This document shows, in pieces, positions 9,759-20,200 of a stretch of DNA of 64,000 bases. The number at the start of each line of letters is the position of its first letter. Within the stretch, counting starts at the first letter, position 1. The notes beneath the pieces were generated by a model. That model saw only the letters and a list, made by a program, of their open reading frames with translations. It was not told the origin of the DNA and did no database searches. A program made the position numbers and the translations under genes. Source of the DNA: JBBQYD01 sp942493075 (GTDB taxonomy: Bacteria; Verrucomicrobiota; Verrucomicrobiia; Limisphaerales; UBA8199); assembly GCA_942493075.1 (NCBI GenBank), contig OW818681.1, forward strand, positions 2,976,001 through 3,040,000, given 5' to 3'.

Positions 9759-9836
9759 TCTCTGTGATACAAAAGTAGAAGAAAAGCTACATTTTTACGC
9801 TTTCTTGATTATAAACAAACCAATCAGACTAACCCT

Positions 9837-11327
9837 ATGGCAGCTATAATTACCCCCGGCAGCGGCTCCAGTTCTGCCGACTCCAGTAACGGCCAGACTT
9901 ATCGCGGCCCGTTTGCGATCATGACATCCCTCTTCTTCCTCTGGGGATTCATGACCGTCTTCAACGATATTCTCATTCCCCGTTTTAAAGAGGCCTTTGC
10001 ACTGAACTACACCCAGGCGATGCTGGTGCAGTTGGCGTTCTTCGGTGCCTACTTTATCGGTTCCGTCATTTACTTCGTGGTCTCCTGCATATTTGGTGAT
10101 CCTATCGCCAAAATCGGCTACAAGAACGGCGTGGTAATCGGTTTGCTGATTTCAGCGACGGGGAGCGCCATGTTTTGGCCCGCTGCGGGAGCCGCCTCTT
10201 ACCCGATGTTTCTCATGGCCCTGTTTGTGGTCGGATTGGGCTTCGCGATGCTTCAAATCGCTGCTAATCCCTACGTGACAATCTTGGGCCCTGAGAAAAC
10301 CGCCTCGAGCCGGCTCAACCTGGCCCAAGGGTTTAACTCTATCGGGACCACCATCGGGCCGTTAATCGGAGGCTGGCTGATTTTTCAGTATTTTGCTAGG
10401 TCCGGGGCGCACGGAGCCGAGTCTGTCAAAATGCCCTATCTCGCTTTCTGCGTGATTTTCGTGCTCCTGGCGGTCGTGTTCTTTTTCATACGCCTGCCCC
10501 ACATTGGAGAAGGGAAGATTGAAGCTGGCGCAGGTGCGTTGAAATTCCCGCACGTGGTATTGGGCATTATTTGCATTTTCATGTATGTCGGCGGTGAGGT
10601 TTCGGTTGGTAGCGCCATCATTAATTACCTGGGCCAACCCGGCGTGGCAGGCCTGACCGAAATCCAGGCGAGCAAGTACGTCTCGCTCTATTGGGGAGGG
10701 CTCTTGATTGGCCGCTTCATGGGTGCCGTGGAACTCAGCGAAATGAAGAAGGCCAACAAGCAGATCGCCCTGGTGGTTATTCCTGTGCTCGCTTACCTCC
10801 TGTTGTGGGTGGCACAGAGCGCCCCGCTGGACGCCATGCGCGGCGGGTCGGATTCTCCCGTGTTCGCGTTATGGAAGGATCGTTTCGTGGAAAACTGGGC
10901 CATGTTCAAGATCTATTTGCCCTTCGTTGCCCTTTGCTGGGTTCTGTTCCAATTCGGCAAATCTCTCGCAGGCCGCACCTTGATGATCTTTTCCTCCACA
11001 GTGGTGGTGTTGCTGATCACAGCGATTCTGGTGGGCGGGAAGGTCGCCATGTGGTGCGTCGTCGCAGTCGGTTTGTTCTCCTCAATCGGTTGGTCTAACA
11101 GCTTTTCGCTGGCCATCGAAGGAGTAGGCCCATACAAGAGCCAGGCCTCCTCACTGCTCGTCATGGCAATCCTGGGTGGTGCGTTGCTGCCTCCGCTACA
11201 GGGTTTAGTGGCCGACTTGACCAAGAACCTGCAGATTTCCTTCATCGTCCCGTTGATTGCTTATGCGTATGTTGCGTTTTACGGCGCGAAAGGGCACCGG
11301 ATTGGCCGGCGGGATCTCCAACCATAA
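9837..11327 (+). CDS. FucP-type MFS sugar:proton symporter
   Basis: A 496-residue integral membrane protein with about 12 hydrophobic helices. The first helix region (TSLFFLWGFMTVFNDILIPR, residues ~28-47) is diagnostic for the FucP/GluP branch of the major facilitator superfamily, which imports L-fucose, glucose, galactose or mannose with protons. The RLNLAQGFNSIGTTIGPLIG segment near residue 160 is also family-typical. A long insert around residues 330-360 (QSAPLDAMRGGSDSP) lies between helices. Because GH92 and GH125 genes flank it, mannose or manno-oligosaccharide is the likely cargo. This is inference from context. Confidence 0.9.
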   Translation: MAAIITPGSGSSSADSSNGQTYRGPFAIMTSLFFLWGFMTVFNDILIPRFKEAFALNYTQAMLVQLAFFGAYFIGSVIYFVVSCIFGDPIAKIGYKNGVVIGLLISATGSAMFWPAAGAASYPMFLMALFVVGLGFAMLQIAANPYVTILGPEKTASSRLNLAQGFNSIGTTIGPLIGGWLIFQYFARSGAHGAESVKMPYLAFCVIFVLLAVVFFFIRLPHIGEGKIEAGAGALKFPHVVLGIICIFMYVGGEVSVGSAIINYLGQPGVAGLTEIQASKYVSLYWGGLLIGRFMGAVELSEMKKANKQIALVVIPVLAYLLLWVAQSAPLDAMRGGSDSPVFALWKDRFVENWAMFKIYLPFVALCWVLFQFGKSLAGRTLMIFSSTVVVLLITAILVGGKVAMWCVVAVGLFSSIGWSNSFSLAIEGVGPYKSQASSLLVMAILGGALLPPLQGLVADLTKNLQISFIVPLIAYAYVAFYGAKGHRIGRRDLQP

Positions 11328-11345
11328 ACTCAACAAAACTACGAT

Positions 11346-12776
11346 ATGAACCGCAGAGATTTTATCGCGAACACTTCAATTCTCGCCTCGGGAATTGTCC
11401 TGGGGGCGGCCCATGTCTCCCGGGCAGCCGGGCAGGGAGGCTCCACGTTGCCTACCGTACGTGTGCCGGAGAGCAAACGCCACTTCAAGAGCGCCGCGGT
11501 TGAGCGCACGATCGAAAAAGTCAAATCCTCGATTGGAAACAAAGAACTGGCGTGGATGTTCGAGAACTGTTTCCCAAACACTCTCGATACGACGGTTGAA
11601 TTCGAGATGATCGACGGACGCCCTGATACCTACGTAATTACGGGCGACATCGATGCCATGTGGCTGCGCGATAGCTCAGCGCAGGTATATCCATATTTGT
11701 CCTTGATGAAGGAGGACAGGCCCCTTCAGCAGTTGATTGCGGGCGTGATCAATCGCCAGACCCGGTGCGTTATCAAAGATCCCTACGCGAACGCGTTCTA
11801 TAAGGACGAGAGCAAAGTCAGCGAGTGGAAGAGCGATAACACGGAAATGAAACCGGGAGTGCACGAGCGGAAATGGGAAATCGATTCCCTCTGCTATCCG
11901 ATCCGCTTGGCTTATTCCTACTGGAAACACACCGGGGATACAGCTCCGTTCGATTCTGCCTGGCGGCAGGCTATCGCTCTGACCGTGCAAACATTCCGCG
12001 AACAGCAGCGGAAGACCGGTAACGGGCCTTATCGGTTTATGCGCCGGACCGAAATCGCGACTGACACGGTCCCTGGCCGTGGTTATGGTAACCCAGCCCG
12101 ACCGGTTGGGCTGATCTATTCGATCTTCCGTCCGAGCGACGATGCGACAGTCTTCCCATTCCTGATTCCGTCGAATTATTTCGCCGTGGTAAGCTTGCGC
12201 CAGGCGGCTGAAATGCTCGAAGCCATTCATCAGGACAAGGCCGCAGCGGGTCGTTGTCGGGAGTTGGCTCAGGAAGTGGACCAGGCATTGAGGGAATACG
12301 CAGTGGTGGATCATCCCAAGGCCGGGCGCATCTTCGCCTTCGAAGTTGACGCGTATGGAAACTACTACTGCACGGATGACGGTAACATTCCCAGCCTGCT
12401 ATCACTGCCTTATCTGGGAGCGGTGAAGACGAAAGACAAGACCTACCAGGCAACCCGGCGGTATCTGCTTTCGAAGGACAATCCGTATTACTGTGTGGGG
12501 AAAGCCGGCAGCGGGCTGGGCGGGCCGCACGTGGGTATTGACATGATCTGGCCTCTGGGTGTGGTTATGCAGGGATTGACCAGTCTCAAGGATTCCGAGA
12601 TCAAGCAATGCCTGACCACGCTTCAGCAAACCCATGCTGGTACTGGGTTCATGCACGAAGCATTTCATAAGGATGATCCAAAGAGGTTCACCCGTTCATG
12701 GTTTGCATGGGCCAACACCATCTTTGGGGAGTTGGTTCTCAAGACATTCAATGAGAAGCCGGAGCTACTGAGCTAA
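11346..12776 (+). CDS. GH125 exo-alpha-1,6-mannosidase
   Basis: A 476-residue protein of glycoside hydrolase family 125 (formerly DUF1237), inverting exo-alpha-1,6-mannosidases with an (alpha/alpha)6 barrel. A twin-arginine signal (MNRRDFIANTSILASGIVLG) directs it out of the cytoplasm folded. Family blocks include TGDIDAMWLRDSSAQVYPYL near residue 95, GIDMIWPLG near 397 and GFMHEAFHKDD near 435, where the catalytic Glu lies. It starts 18 bases after the FucP stop, so the two are co-transcribed. With GH92 it would strip alpha-1,2- and alpha-1,6-mannose from yeast mannan or N-glycans. Confidence 0.92.
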   Translation: MNRRDFIANTSILASGIVLGAAHVSRAAGQGGSTLPTVRVPESKRHFKSAAVERTIEKVKSSIGNKELAWMFENCFPNTLDTTVEFEMIDGRPDTYVITGDIDAMWLRDSSAQVYPYLSLMKEDRPLQQLIAGVINRQTRCVIKDPYANAFYKDESKVSEWKSDNTEMKPGVHERKWEIDSLCYPIRLAYSYWKHTGDTAPFDSAWRQAIALTVQTFREQQRKTGNGPYRFMRRTEIATDTVPGRGYGNPARPVGLIYSIFRPSDDATVFPFLIPSNYFAVVSLRQAAEMLEAIHQDKAAAGRCRELAQEVDQALREYAVVDHPKAGRIFAFEVDAYGNYYCTDDGNIPSLLSLPYLGAVKTKDKTYQATRRYLLSKDNPYYCVGKAGSGLGGPHVGIDMIWPLGVVMQGLTSLKDSEIKQCLTTLQQTHAGTGFMHEAFHKDDPKRFTRSWFAWANTIFGELVLKTFNEKPELLS

Positions 12777-12801
12777 AGCTAATCCAACAGGTTTGAATTG
12801 C

Positions 12802-12831
12802 GACGGCCTGAGCGGAGAACGCCGGGCCGTC
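12802..12831. terminator. Hairpin between convergent GH125 and AraC genes
   Basis: A 7-bp GC-rich stem GACGGCC/GGCCGTC with a 16-base loop is followed by only three T residues. It lies between two convergent genes and could serve as a weak bidirectional terminator. Confidence 0.5.
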
Positions 12832-12883
12832 TTTGACGTACAGGAGCCGCAGCCGAGACGATGCGCGGCGATGGAACCAGGAC

Positions 12884-13897
12884 TTACTTTCCCGCTTTAT
12901 CAGGTTGTTGCTCTCCGGGAATGGCTTTTTGAGCCTGCGTCCGCAGAGGGTAGAGACCCGGGCAGCAGCCGAAAGCCGCATGAAAAGCGGCACTGAAATG
13001 GCTCAGGCTGTTATAACCGACCTCCAACGCCGCTTCAGTCACGTTGCACTTGCCCGAACTGAGGAGTGCTGCTGCGCGATCCATCCTGGCCTTGCGGAGA
13101 TACTGCTGCATCGTCATGCCGCTGATCTGGGTGAATTGGCGGCTCAGGTAAAACGAACTGCAACCGACCATCGGAGCGAGTTCATCCAGCGCAGGGGGAT
13201 CGTGAAGCTGGTCGTTGAGAATGCGCTTCGCCTTTTCCACACGCTCACGAGCGATTCGTTGCGTGCGAGAGCAGTTGAGCTCGACCTCACTTGGCTGGAA
13301 AAAGAGGTGCGCTGCAATCTCGAGTGCTTTCGAACGAAACCACGTTTCCCGTGCCGATGTGAACACCGGACAATGCCGCAGCCCATCCACGAGTTGCTGC
13401 AAGCTATGAGAAAGCCGTTGAACTGGGGAAACCGCCGAGTCCATGGATTTGCCGTTGATTATGCTCGTAATGAGGGGATGGACCAGAGCCTGTTCGGAAC
13501 GAAAATAATGAGCCAGAAAGGCGCTTGAAAGCTCCAATGTCATGAAACGATGCTCGTGCCCGGGAAGGCGATAAGCCTCCAGAGGAGGATCACCTTGCAC
13601 GTAGAAGACCGCTGTTTCGGGAGAAACCTTTACAGGACCTTTAACCTGTTGTTCTTCCAACTGGCCGTGGCCGCTAATGTTCAGGCAAACTTCAACGCTC
13701 CCGGGATGGAAGCTGCGCGCCCAGTTGAATGAACGTTGAATCGTAAACTTATGCCATTCAAAGCTGAAGCCGAGTTCTCTCAGGTTTCCAAATATGGGTG
13801 ACCAACCCGGGCCGATTTCTCGCCAAGCGGGCGCTTCGCCAAACCTCGTCACTGACGAGGGGCGGCGAAGCTCTTCAAAATGGCCATCTCGGTACAT
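12884..13897 (-). CDS. AraC family transcriptional regulator
   Basis: A 337-residue regulator. The N-terminal ~190 residues form a ligand-binding region with a cupin-like look (CLNISGHGQLEE, FYVQGDPPLEAYRLPGHEHRF). The C-terminal ~110 residues hold the two helix-turn-helix motifs of AraC proteins: PPALDELAPMVGCSSFYLSR and CNVTEAALEVGYNSLSHFSA. It is convergent with the mannosidase genes and divergent from the AraC-GH84 fusion. The likely target is the neighbouring glycoside hydrolase operons. No ribosome-binding site is obvious before the ATG at 13897. Confidence 0.88.
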   Translation of the reverse strand: MYRDGHFEELRRPSSVTRFGEAPAWREIGPGWSPIFGNLRELGFSFEWHKFTIQRSFNWARSFHPGSVEVCLNISGHGQLEEQQVKGPVKVSPETAVFYVQGDPPLEAYRLPGHEHRFMTLELSSAFLAHYFRSEQALVHPLITSIINGKSMDSAVSPVQRLSHSLQQLVDGLRHCPVFTSARETWFRSKALEIAAHLFFQPSEVELNCSRTQRIARERVEKAKRILNDQLHDPPALDELAPMVGCSSFYLSRQFTQISGMTMQQYLRKARMDRAAALLSSGKCNVTEAALEVGYNSLSHFSAAFHAAFGCCPGLYPLRTQAQKAIPGEQQPDKAGK

Positions 13898-14092
13898 TAG
13901 AAAACGGAGGCTGCCTGAGTGTCGAGCGGCAGCCTCACGTGGGTAATATACCTGAGTTTTGCAACTTTGCTGGCGGCAGCTTGCCTTTTATTGACGGTCG
14001 TTTGCGCCAGAAATCCTGCGCCCCGGCCCTGCAAGTGATTTCAATGTCGGCGCATTGCCATCTGATAGAGGCTCGGATAGTCTTCGTTCCCC
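13898..14092. promoter_or_regulatory. Divergent intergenic region between two AraC-type genes
   Basis: This 195-base gap separates the 5' ends of two divergently read AraC-family genes, so it must contain both promoters and is a natural place for operator sites. I could not point to convincing -35/-10 pairs or a long inverted repeat. A short perfect hairpin CCTCGTC-act-GACGAGG lies just inside the minus-strand gene at 13844-13860. Confidence 0.4.
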
Positions 14093-16195
14093 ATGGCATC
14101 CGAGCTTCGCAACATCCGCTCTAAAGAAGCATCGGCCAGCGAGCCCGCGGCCGATGTGCCTGCGTGCGGCATGCTCATCAAAGAAATCCACAAAGCGCCC
14201 GGATCAGTTCAGCGCTCCAAGGAATCCACGGGCCGGCTCTGTCTGGTAATCTCGGGCCGGGCTCGATGGGAGTGCTCCGGGAAACGTTGCGTGCCGGGGC
14301 CGGACATGTTGTGCCACATACCGTCGGGGCTGGCGCATGGGCAGGAGGCATTTTCGCAGGAGCCATTCGTCGCTTACGTCCTCCACTATCGGGCTGACCT
14401 GTTGGATTCGGCGCTCAAGAAGCAACTGGACGCTCTGGGAATGGTGACGGTGGATCTCATGAGCACGTCGTCCCAACAGGGGAAGGTGGTGCGATCGATC
14501 TTTCAAGAAGTGCTTTTCGAGCAGGGCGCGGCCAGGCAGGGTTGGGAGATTATGTTGCACTCCAGGCTTCTGGACCTGGTTGTCCGTGTTTTGAGACTGG
14601 CAGGACGGCAGGCGAGGCAGGAGATGCCTGCCTTTGAACTTGGCAACGAGAGCATCGAGCGGGTCGCGATGTACGTTCAGCGGCTCAAGTCGCAGTTTTT
14701 TCGGCAGGAAAGCATAGTGGAAGCCGCGCGCTCGGTGGGCTTGAGCCGGCGGCAGTTTACGGAGCTGTTCCGGAAAGTCACAGCCCAGCCGTGGCGTCAA
14801 TACGTGCAAAACCTACGGCTGAAACATGCAGCCAACCTGCTCAGCGAGACTGATCGATCCGTGAGTGCGGTCGCTTTCGAGTCCGGGTTTGATGATTTGT
14901 CGAATTTTCATCATTGCTTCAAGACGGCAAATGGGTGTTCACCACTGGCGTACCGGGAGCAAAGACGGGTGAAGCTGCCTGTGGGTTCAACCGGCACGAA
15001 CGCCCAGCCCCAAAGCACACAACCCTCAACAGGATTCCGCTTCCGCGGCATCAAGGGATGGTCCTGGACGCCACAGCAGTACCTTGAGGAGATTCCTACT
15101 CTGGCAGGGCTGAAGATGAACTTCCTGATGAACTGCTACCGTTCGATGACGGTGTCCGCTCCAGGGGAGGCATGGTGCAATGAGTGGTGGAAGCCTCTGA
15201 GTAATGAAAGAAAGGAGGCCTTTTCGCAGATCGTAAGCACCTGCGCAAAAACAGGGATCGAGTTCTGCTTTGCCATGCATCCCCAGATGGCTTCGCCAAG
15301 GCCTTTGAATCCTGAAATCTCCGAGGAGCTGGATCTGTTCTTTCAACACTACTCATGGATGCAAAGCCTGGGGGTAAAATGGTTCAGCATCTGCCTCGAT
15401 GACACACGCTGGGGTGCAGCGGGTCCGGGCCCCTGCGGTGAGGGCCATGCTGCACTGGTCAACGTTGTGTTTGACCGTTTGCACAGCACCGACAGCAATG
15501 CGCAGATGATCTTCTGCCCTGCATCCTTCTGGGGAGACGGCACCAATCCCGAGCACAACGCGTATCTCACAGCGATCGGTCGCAAGTTGCACTCGGACGC
15601 GTACGTGTTTTGGAACGGAGACGCGATTGTGACGCCGAGGATCACGCGTGTGGCTGCCGAGAGTTACAGGAGAATAGTCGATCACAGGCTGTTCCTTTGG
15701 GATAACTACCCGGTAAATGATGCCAGTCCCACTCTGCATCTTGGCCCGGTGGGCGGACGCGATCCGGACCTGTGCGATGTTATCGACGGTTACCTGAGCA
15801 ATCCGATGTGCGCGCAGAACCAGATCAACCGGATACCGTTATCCACGTGTGCTGATTACGCCTACAATCCGAGGGCATACAATGCTGCTCGATCCATCGG
15901 GCAAGCGATCCTCAGGCTTGGCACCACCACGGCGCAACAACAAGTGCTTAAAGATCTCGTCGAGATATACCCGGGCTTCATCGTGGCAGGCGGCGGCACG
16001 GGAACCAATCCTGTGCGGCTGAGATCTGGAAGCCTTATAGAGCACGGCTCGGTCGGTGCGGCTCAGGAGTTTCTGCACAAGGTGGAGGATGTCGCATCCA
16101 GGCTCGGCAAGGCATTTCCGGCTTCGTTTCCCAACACGAGGAAGACAGTCCTGGAAGACATCAAGTGGATTAAAGGCCAGCTCGCGAGAAGGTAG
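14093..16195 (+). CDS. AraC-type regulator fused to a GH84-like beta-N-acetylglucosaminidase domain
   Basis: A single 700-residue frame. Residues ~30-150 are a cupin-like AraC sensor region (RLCLVISGRARWECSG). Residues ~195-285 carry two helix-turn-helix motifs (ESIVEAARSVGLSRRQFTEL; RSVSAVAFESGFDDLSNFHH). After a Gln/Thr/Ser-rich linker (~290-310), residues ~312-700 form a GH84/NAGidase-type domain: GIKGWSWTPQQYLEEIP, the catalytic acidic pair D436-D437 (ICLDDT), and LWDNYPVND (W536-D537-N538) that shapes the sugar site. Key residues look intact. There is no signal peptide, so it acts in the cytosol. The C-terminal part closely resembles the secreted enzyme at 25504-27297. A regulator using an enzyme fold as sugar sensor is the likely reading. 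Confidence 0.85.
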   Translation: MASELRNIRSKEASASEPAADVPACGMLIKEIHKAPGSVQRSKESTGRLCLVISGRARWECSGKRCVPGPDMLCHIPSGLAHGQEAFSQEPFVAYVLHYRADLLDSALKKQLDALGMVTVDLMSTSSQQGKVVRSIFQEVLFEQGAARQGWEIMLHSRLLDLVVRVLRLAGRQARQEMPAFELGNESIERVAMYVQRLKSQFFRQESIVEAARSVGLSRRQFTELFRKVTAQPWRQYVQNLRLKHAANLLSETDRSVSAVAFESGFDDLSNFHHCFKTANGCSPLAYREQRRVKLPVGSTGTNAQPQSTQPSTGFRFRGIKGWSWTPQQYLEEIPTLAGLKMNFLMNCYRSMTVSAPGEAWCNEWWKPLSNERKEAFSQIVSTCAKTGIEFCFAMHPQMASPRPLNPEISEELDLFFQHYSWMQSLGVKWFSICLDDTRWGAAGPGPCGEGHAALVNVVFDRLHSTDSNAQMIFCPASFWGDGTNPEHNAYLTAIGRKLHSDAYVFWNGDAIVTPRITRVAAESYRRIVDHRLFLWDNYPVNDASPTLHLGPVGGRDPDLCDVIDGYLSNPMCAQNQINRIPLSTCADYAYNPRAYNAARSIGQAILRLGTTTAQQQVLKDLVEIYPGFIVAGGGTGTNPVRLRSGSLIEHGSVGAAQEFLHKVEDVASRLGKAFPASFPNTRKTVLEDIKWIKGQLARR

Positions 16196-16215
16196 CGGAA
16201 GACTCGTCATTGATA

Positions 16216-16252
16216 CTTGGGGAGCGAGGAAATGCAATCCCCGCTCCCCAAG
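16216..16252. terminator. Strong hairpin between convergent genes
   Basis: An 11-bp perfect stem CTTGGGGAGCG/CGCTCCCCAAG encloses a 15-base loop, 20 bases after the fusion-gene stop and 31 bases from the prepilin gene stop. There is no T-tract, but the position between convergent genes suggests bidirectional termination or transcript 3' protection. Confidence 0.6.
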
Positions 16253-16283
16253 CCAACCCCAGTTACTGCTCGACACCTCTGTC

Positions 16284-17090
16284 CTACCACCAAAGAAAAC
16301 TCGGATCGGGTGGAGGTGAAAACATCCAATCTTTCATCTCCTCCGGGAATCTGAAGTAAACAACATGGCCATCGCCGAAGAGCATGTTTTGCCTGCGCTG
16401 GCCGCGATCATTATGCCACCATGATTTGGGATCGTTGAGGCTATAGAGGTTGTTCTCCCACTCCCAGTCGCCCTGAATGATCTTCTTTACAGGGCTTCTG
16501 GCAAGCTCGCCTGCCTTGAGCGGCTTGGCCGCGCCGGCACGGGCGGGATCTTTCTCAGCCGTCACGTGGGCAGTGCGCCAGGAATCGACATTGTGCTGTG
16601 TGACATAGCTGTTGCCATACTCCAGGTAGCAACTCTTGGCCCCGTAATTGGCGTCCCCCTTGTCCGCAGGACAACGCCAGGTGTCGCGTGCGGGCACATA
16701 CTGATTCAACGGACGATTCGTATAATCGACGAATGCCCCAAAGCTGTCGGCTATATCTCCGCCACCGGGGTAGTTGCCCTTGATGCCCCCGGAGGCGGCC
16801 CAGCCGCGAATCAGTGGGAAGGTGTCGTTATTGTCCTGAACGTACATGATCCAGCCCAAACCAATTTGCCTTTGGTTGCTGGCGCACGCCGTTTGGTGGG
16901 CTTTCTTCTTTGCTCGTGAGAGAGCCGGCAACAACATCGCCGCGAGGATCGCAATGATCGCGATAACGACAAGCAACTCGATCAATGTAAAACCCCGCAT
17001 GGAATGGAGGCTGCCGCGCTGGATATGACGAGCCGCGCTGCCTGCTTTGCTCGGATCAAACCCTTCGGATGCGCGAGAGTAATTCTTCAT
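16284..17090 (-). CDS. Type II secretion/type IV pilin-like prepilin with H-X9-DG C-terminus
   Basis: A 268-residue protein. The prepilin cleavage/methylation motif is RGFTLIELLVVIAIIAILAA at residues ~32-51, cut after Gly by a prepilin peptidase, with Glu at mature position 5. The C-terminal block MLFGDGHVVYF is the GDGHV-type motif of the large prepilin family expanded in Planctomycetes and Verrucomicrobia. The leader before the cleavage site is unusually long (about 33 residues); M31 would give a normal short leader, so the true start may be near 17000. It is transcribed alone and no secretion machinery is nearby. Confidence 0.85.
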   Translation of the reverse strand: MKNYSRASEGFDPSKAGSAARHIQRGSLHSMRGFTLIELLVVIAIIAILAAMLLPALSRAKKKAHQTACASNQRQIGLGWIMYVQDNNDTFPLIRGWAASGGIKGNYPGGGDIADSFGAFVDYTNRPLNQYVPARDTWRCPADKGDANYGAKSCYLEYGNSYVTQHNVDSWRTAHVTAEKDPARAGAAKPLKAGELARSPVKKIIQGDWEWENNLYSLNDPKSWWHNDRGQRRQNMLFGDGHVVYFRFPEEMKDWMFSPPPDPSFLWW

Positions 17091-17261
17091 AACTAGTGGC
17101 TCAAAGTATGGCCGAGATTAAACGAACTTGGCGGAAGCGTCTTGGTAATGCAGGCGGTTCGATCTGGTATTTTGAGCGGTACAACCGCCCAAATTACCAA
17201 TCGCTATCGCCCATTCTGCCAAGACACAACCTGAGCGAATCTCTACGCTGACCGCAACAAT

Positions 17262-20200
17262 ATGAACTCCGCTCATCCTTTAGCGCACTCTCGGAATCCG
17301 GGCAGGAAGGCCGGCACATGTTTATCACTGCTGCTGTTAGGGGCCAGTGCCCTGATGGCTGCACCAACCCTTGTCGGGACGGCCAGTCTTGACGGACAAT
17401 CAGTGGCCCTTCGCTTCGCAGCGGCCGTTGATGCTGCGACTGCAAGCGATTCGGCGCGTTACGCCATTGCAGGCGCGACGATTCAAAACGTGGCAATGCC
17501 TGATGACAAGACGGTGATCCTGTCAGTTACAGGACTTGCTGGAACCGGTTACACCGTCAGTGGCACGGGGATCAAGGATGCTCTTGGCGTGGAGGGGAAC
17601 ATCAGCGGCAGTGGCCCGATCCTGAATTTTGCTGTCCAGGAGATTGGAACCCTGGCAGGTCCATCATTTGGTTACGCGTACTCGACATCCTCCTTTGCGA
17701 TGAAGGTTGATGGCGGGGTTCTTTGGGGAGCAGCGGATTCCTCTAAGTACATTTATCAAACACGACCCGGTGATTTCGACGTAAGAGTGAAGGTAAACAA
17801 GGCGGCTGCTGGAAATGGCGCATCCAATGTGGCGCTGGATGCGCGCGAGTCCCTGGAGCCGGGCAGCCGGCACGTCGCAATTACCGTATATCCAGGGATG
17901 GGCAACTGGACGGCCTTCAGACGAGATGTAGCCGACGGACCTAGTGGGGTTTTGGACGGCAACTGGCGCATAGGCTGGCCGGTCGGAGCTATGCATCCAG
18001 ACATCTGGTTGCGCATTAAGTATCACAACAATACTTTCACAACCTATGGCAGCACGAACGGGCTGAACTGGAACCAGATCGGCAATGCGTACACGCCGGA
18101 AACTCCCTATGCAGCTAAGTACATTGGCATGACAGCCGTGGCAACGGATGCGGGCATTCCGCCCGTTGAAGCTGAGTTCAGTGAATTCGAAGAGTTTGCC
18201 CTGGGCAATGCGTCCATAGTCATTAACGAACAGCCTCAGGCAGTAACGACCACGGAAAATCATAGCGCGACGTTTACCACAGCGGCAGAGCTGATCAATG
18301 GTCCTGCCGGCCTGCTCAGCTATCAATGGCTCAGCAATGGTTTGCCTGTTCCTCAGGCATCCGGAACGAGCTACACTGTTGCACTGCCAAAGCTCGTGAA
18401 CTCCGGCGATGAGTATCGGGTGATTGTCAGCGCGCCGGGTGTTTTGAGTGTCACAAGCGCTGTAGCCGTTTTGACCGTTCAGGCGGATACCGTCGCGCCT
18501 TATGCGCTTTCTTCGGGAGGACTTCCTGGACAAAGTGTTGCAGTGCGATTTAACGAGCTCATGGATCCGGTGACTGCGAACGATGCCAGCCGGTACACCC
18601 TTGGGGCTGCCATGATGGTCGAATCAGCCACTTTGATGGATGACCAACAAACCGTGGTGCTCGGAGTCTCAACACTTAGCGGCACTGGCTTTGCGCTTCA
18701 GGTAACCGGCGTAAATGATCTGGCGGGCAACGCGCTTACCACTACTGTGAACGGGCCAGTGCTCAATTTTACATCCCAGGACATCGGTCCACTTCTCACG
18801 CCTTCATTCGCCTATGCAGATTCACCCACGCATGTTGTGTCAAAAGTTGACGGCGGCGGCATTTGGTTTGGATACGACACCGCCAGCTACTTGTATCAAA
18901 CCCGAACCAACGACTTCGATGTAAAGGTCCGCATCGACAAGGTGCAGGGATCGTTTAACGGAAACGTTGCTTTGGACGTTCGTGAAAGCGCAGACCAGGG
19001 CAGCCGGCATGTTGCGATCACGGTTTATCCCACCATGGGCAACTGGACGGCCTTTGCCCGTGACGTGGCAGAAGGCGCGACCTCGGTTCTGCAGGGTAAC
19101 TGGAGGATAGGGTGGCCCGCTGGTGCCGGTTATCCAAACATCTGGCTCCGGATCAAGAGGACGGCGAACACGTTCAGCACCTATGGCAGCACCAACGGGC
19201 TGGACTGGATTCAGATCGGAAACAGTTACACTCCAAGCGCTCCATTCGCTGCAACCTCGCTGGTAGGCATTGCTGCTGCCACCACAGATTCAGGTGTGCC
19301 GCCGCAGCTATTCGAGTTCAGCAACTTCGGCGGATTCTCAATCACAGGCGCCTCGATTCAGATTAACGGGCAGCCAGCCAGCGCCTCCGTGGAGGAATAT
19401 CATCCCGCGACGTTCGCCGTTCAGGCGGAACTACTGAACGGACCTTCCAGTGCCTTGGTTTACCAATGGCAACGTAACGGCGCGGATATTCCGGATGCCA
19501 CCCAAGCAAGCTATACGATGGTTGACCCTACGTTCGCCAACCAAGGCGATCAAGTCCGGGTGCGGATCTCTGCTCCTGGGCTGGACCCTGTATTTAGCAG
19601 CGCAGCGACACTGAACATAACTGCTGACACAACCGCGCCTGCCATTGAAGCTTCCGGTGCTATCAAGAACGCCTCGGTCGGCATTCGGTTCAATGAAATG
19701 CTTGATCCCACAACCGCCGCCGATCCAGGTAAATACACGATAACGGGGGCCAACGTGGTTTCTGCAACCGTATTGGCCGACGGCCGTTCGGTGGTACTCA
19801 CCACACCAGATCTGGTCGGCCCCTCCTTTGCTGTCCAGGTAACTGGTGTCAAAGATGCCACCGGGAACTCCTTCAGCGGAACGGTGAACGGGTTAGTGCA
19901 GGATTTCCAGGTTACAGATATTGGCGGTCTGAATACTCCATCCCTCGTCTATTCGTTCTCACCCGACAGTGTTGAATCCATCGTTGATGGCGGGAAAATC
20001 TGGGGGGTGGCGGACTCCGGCAATTTCATCGGGCGTATGATGACGGGCGACTTTGATGTTTGCACGCAAGTCCGCAGAACGACTGGCGGTGATTATAACT
20101 CCAATATGCTCCTGGATCTCCGCGAATCCCTCGAACCGGGCAGCCGGCACTTTGCCCTCACGGTTTATCCTACGCAGCGGCTGTGGGTTTCCTTCTTACG

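Noticed and set aside
14093..16195. Reading the fusion as two genes with an internal start
   Set aside because: The frame is continuous, and the linker region has no good start codon with a ribosome site before the GH84-like domain's first conserved block.
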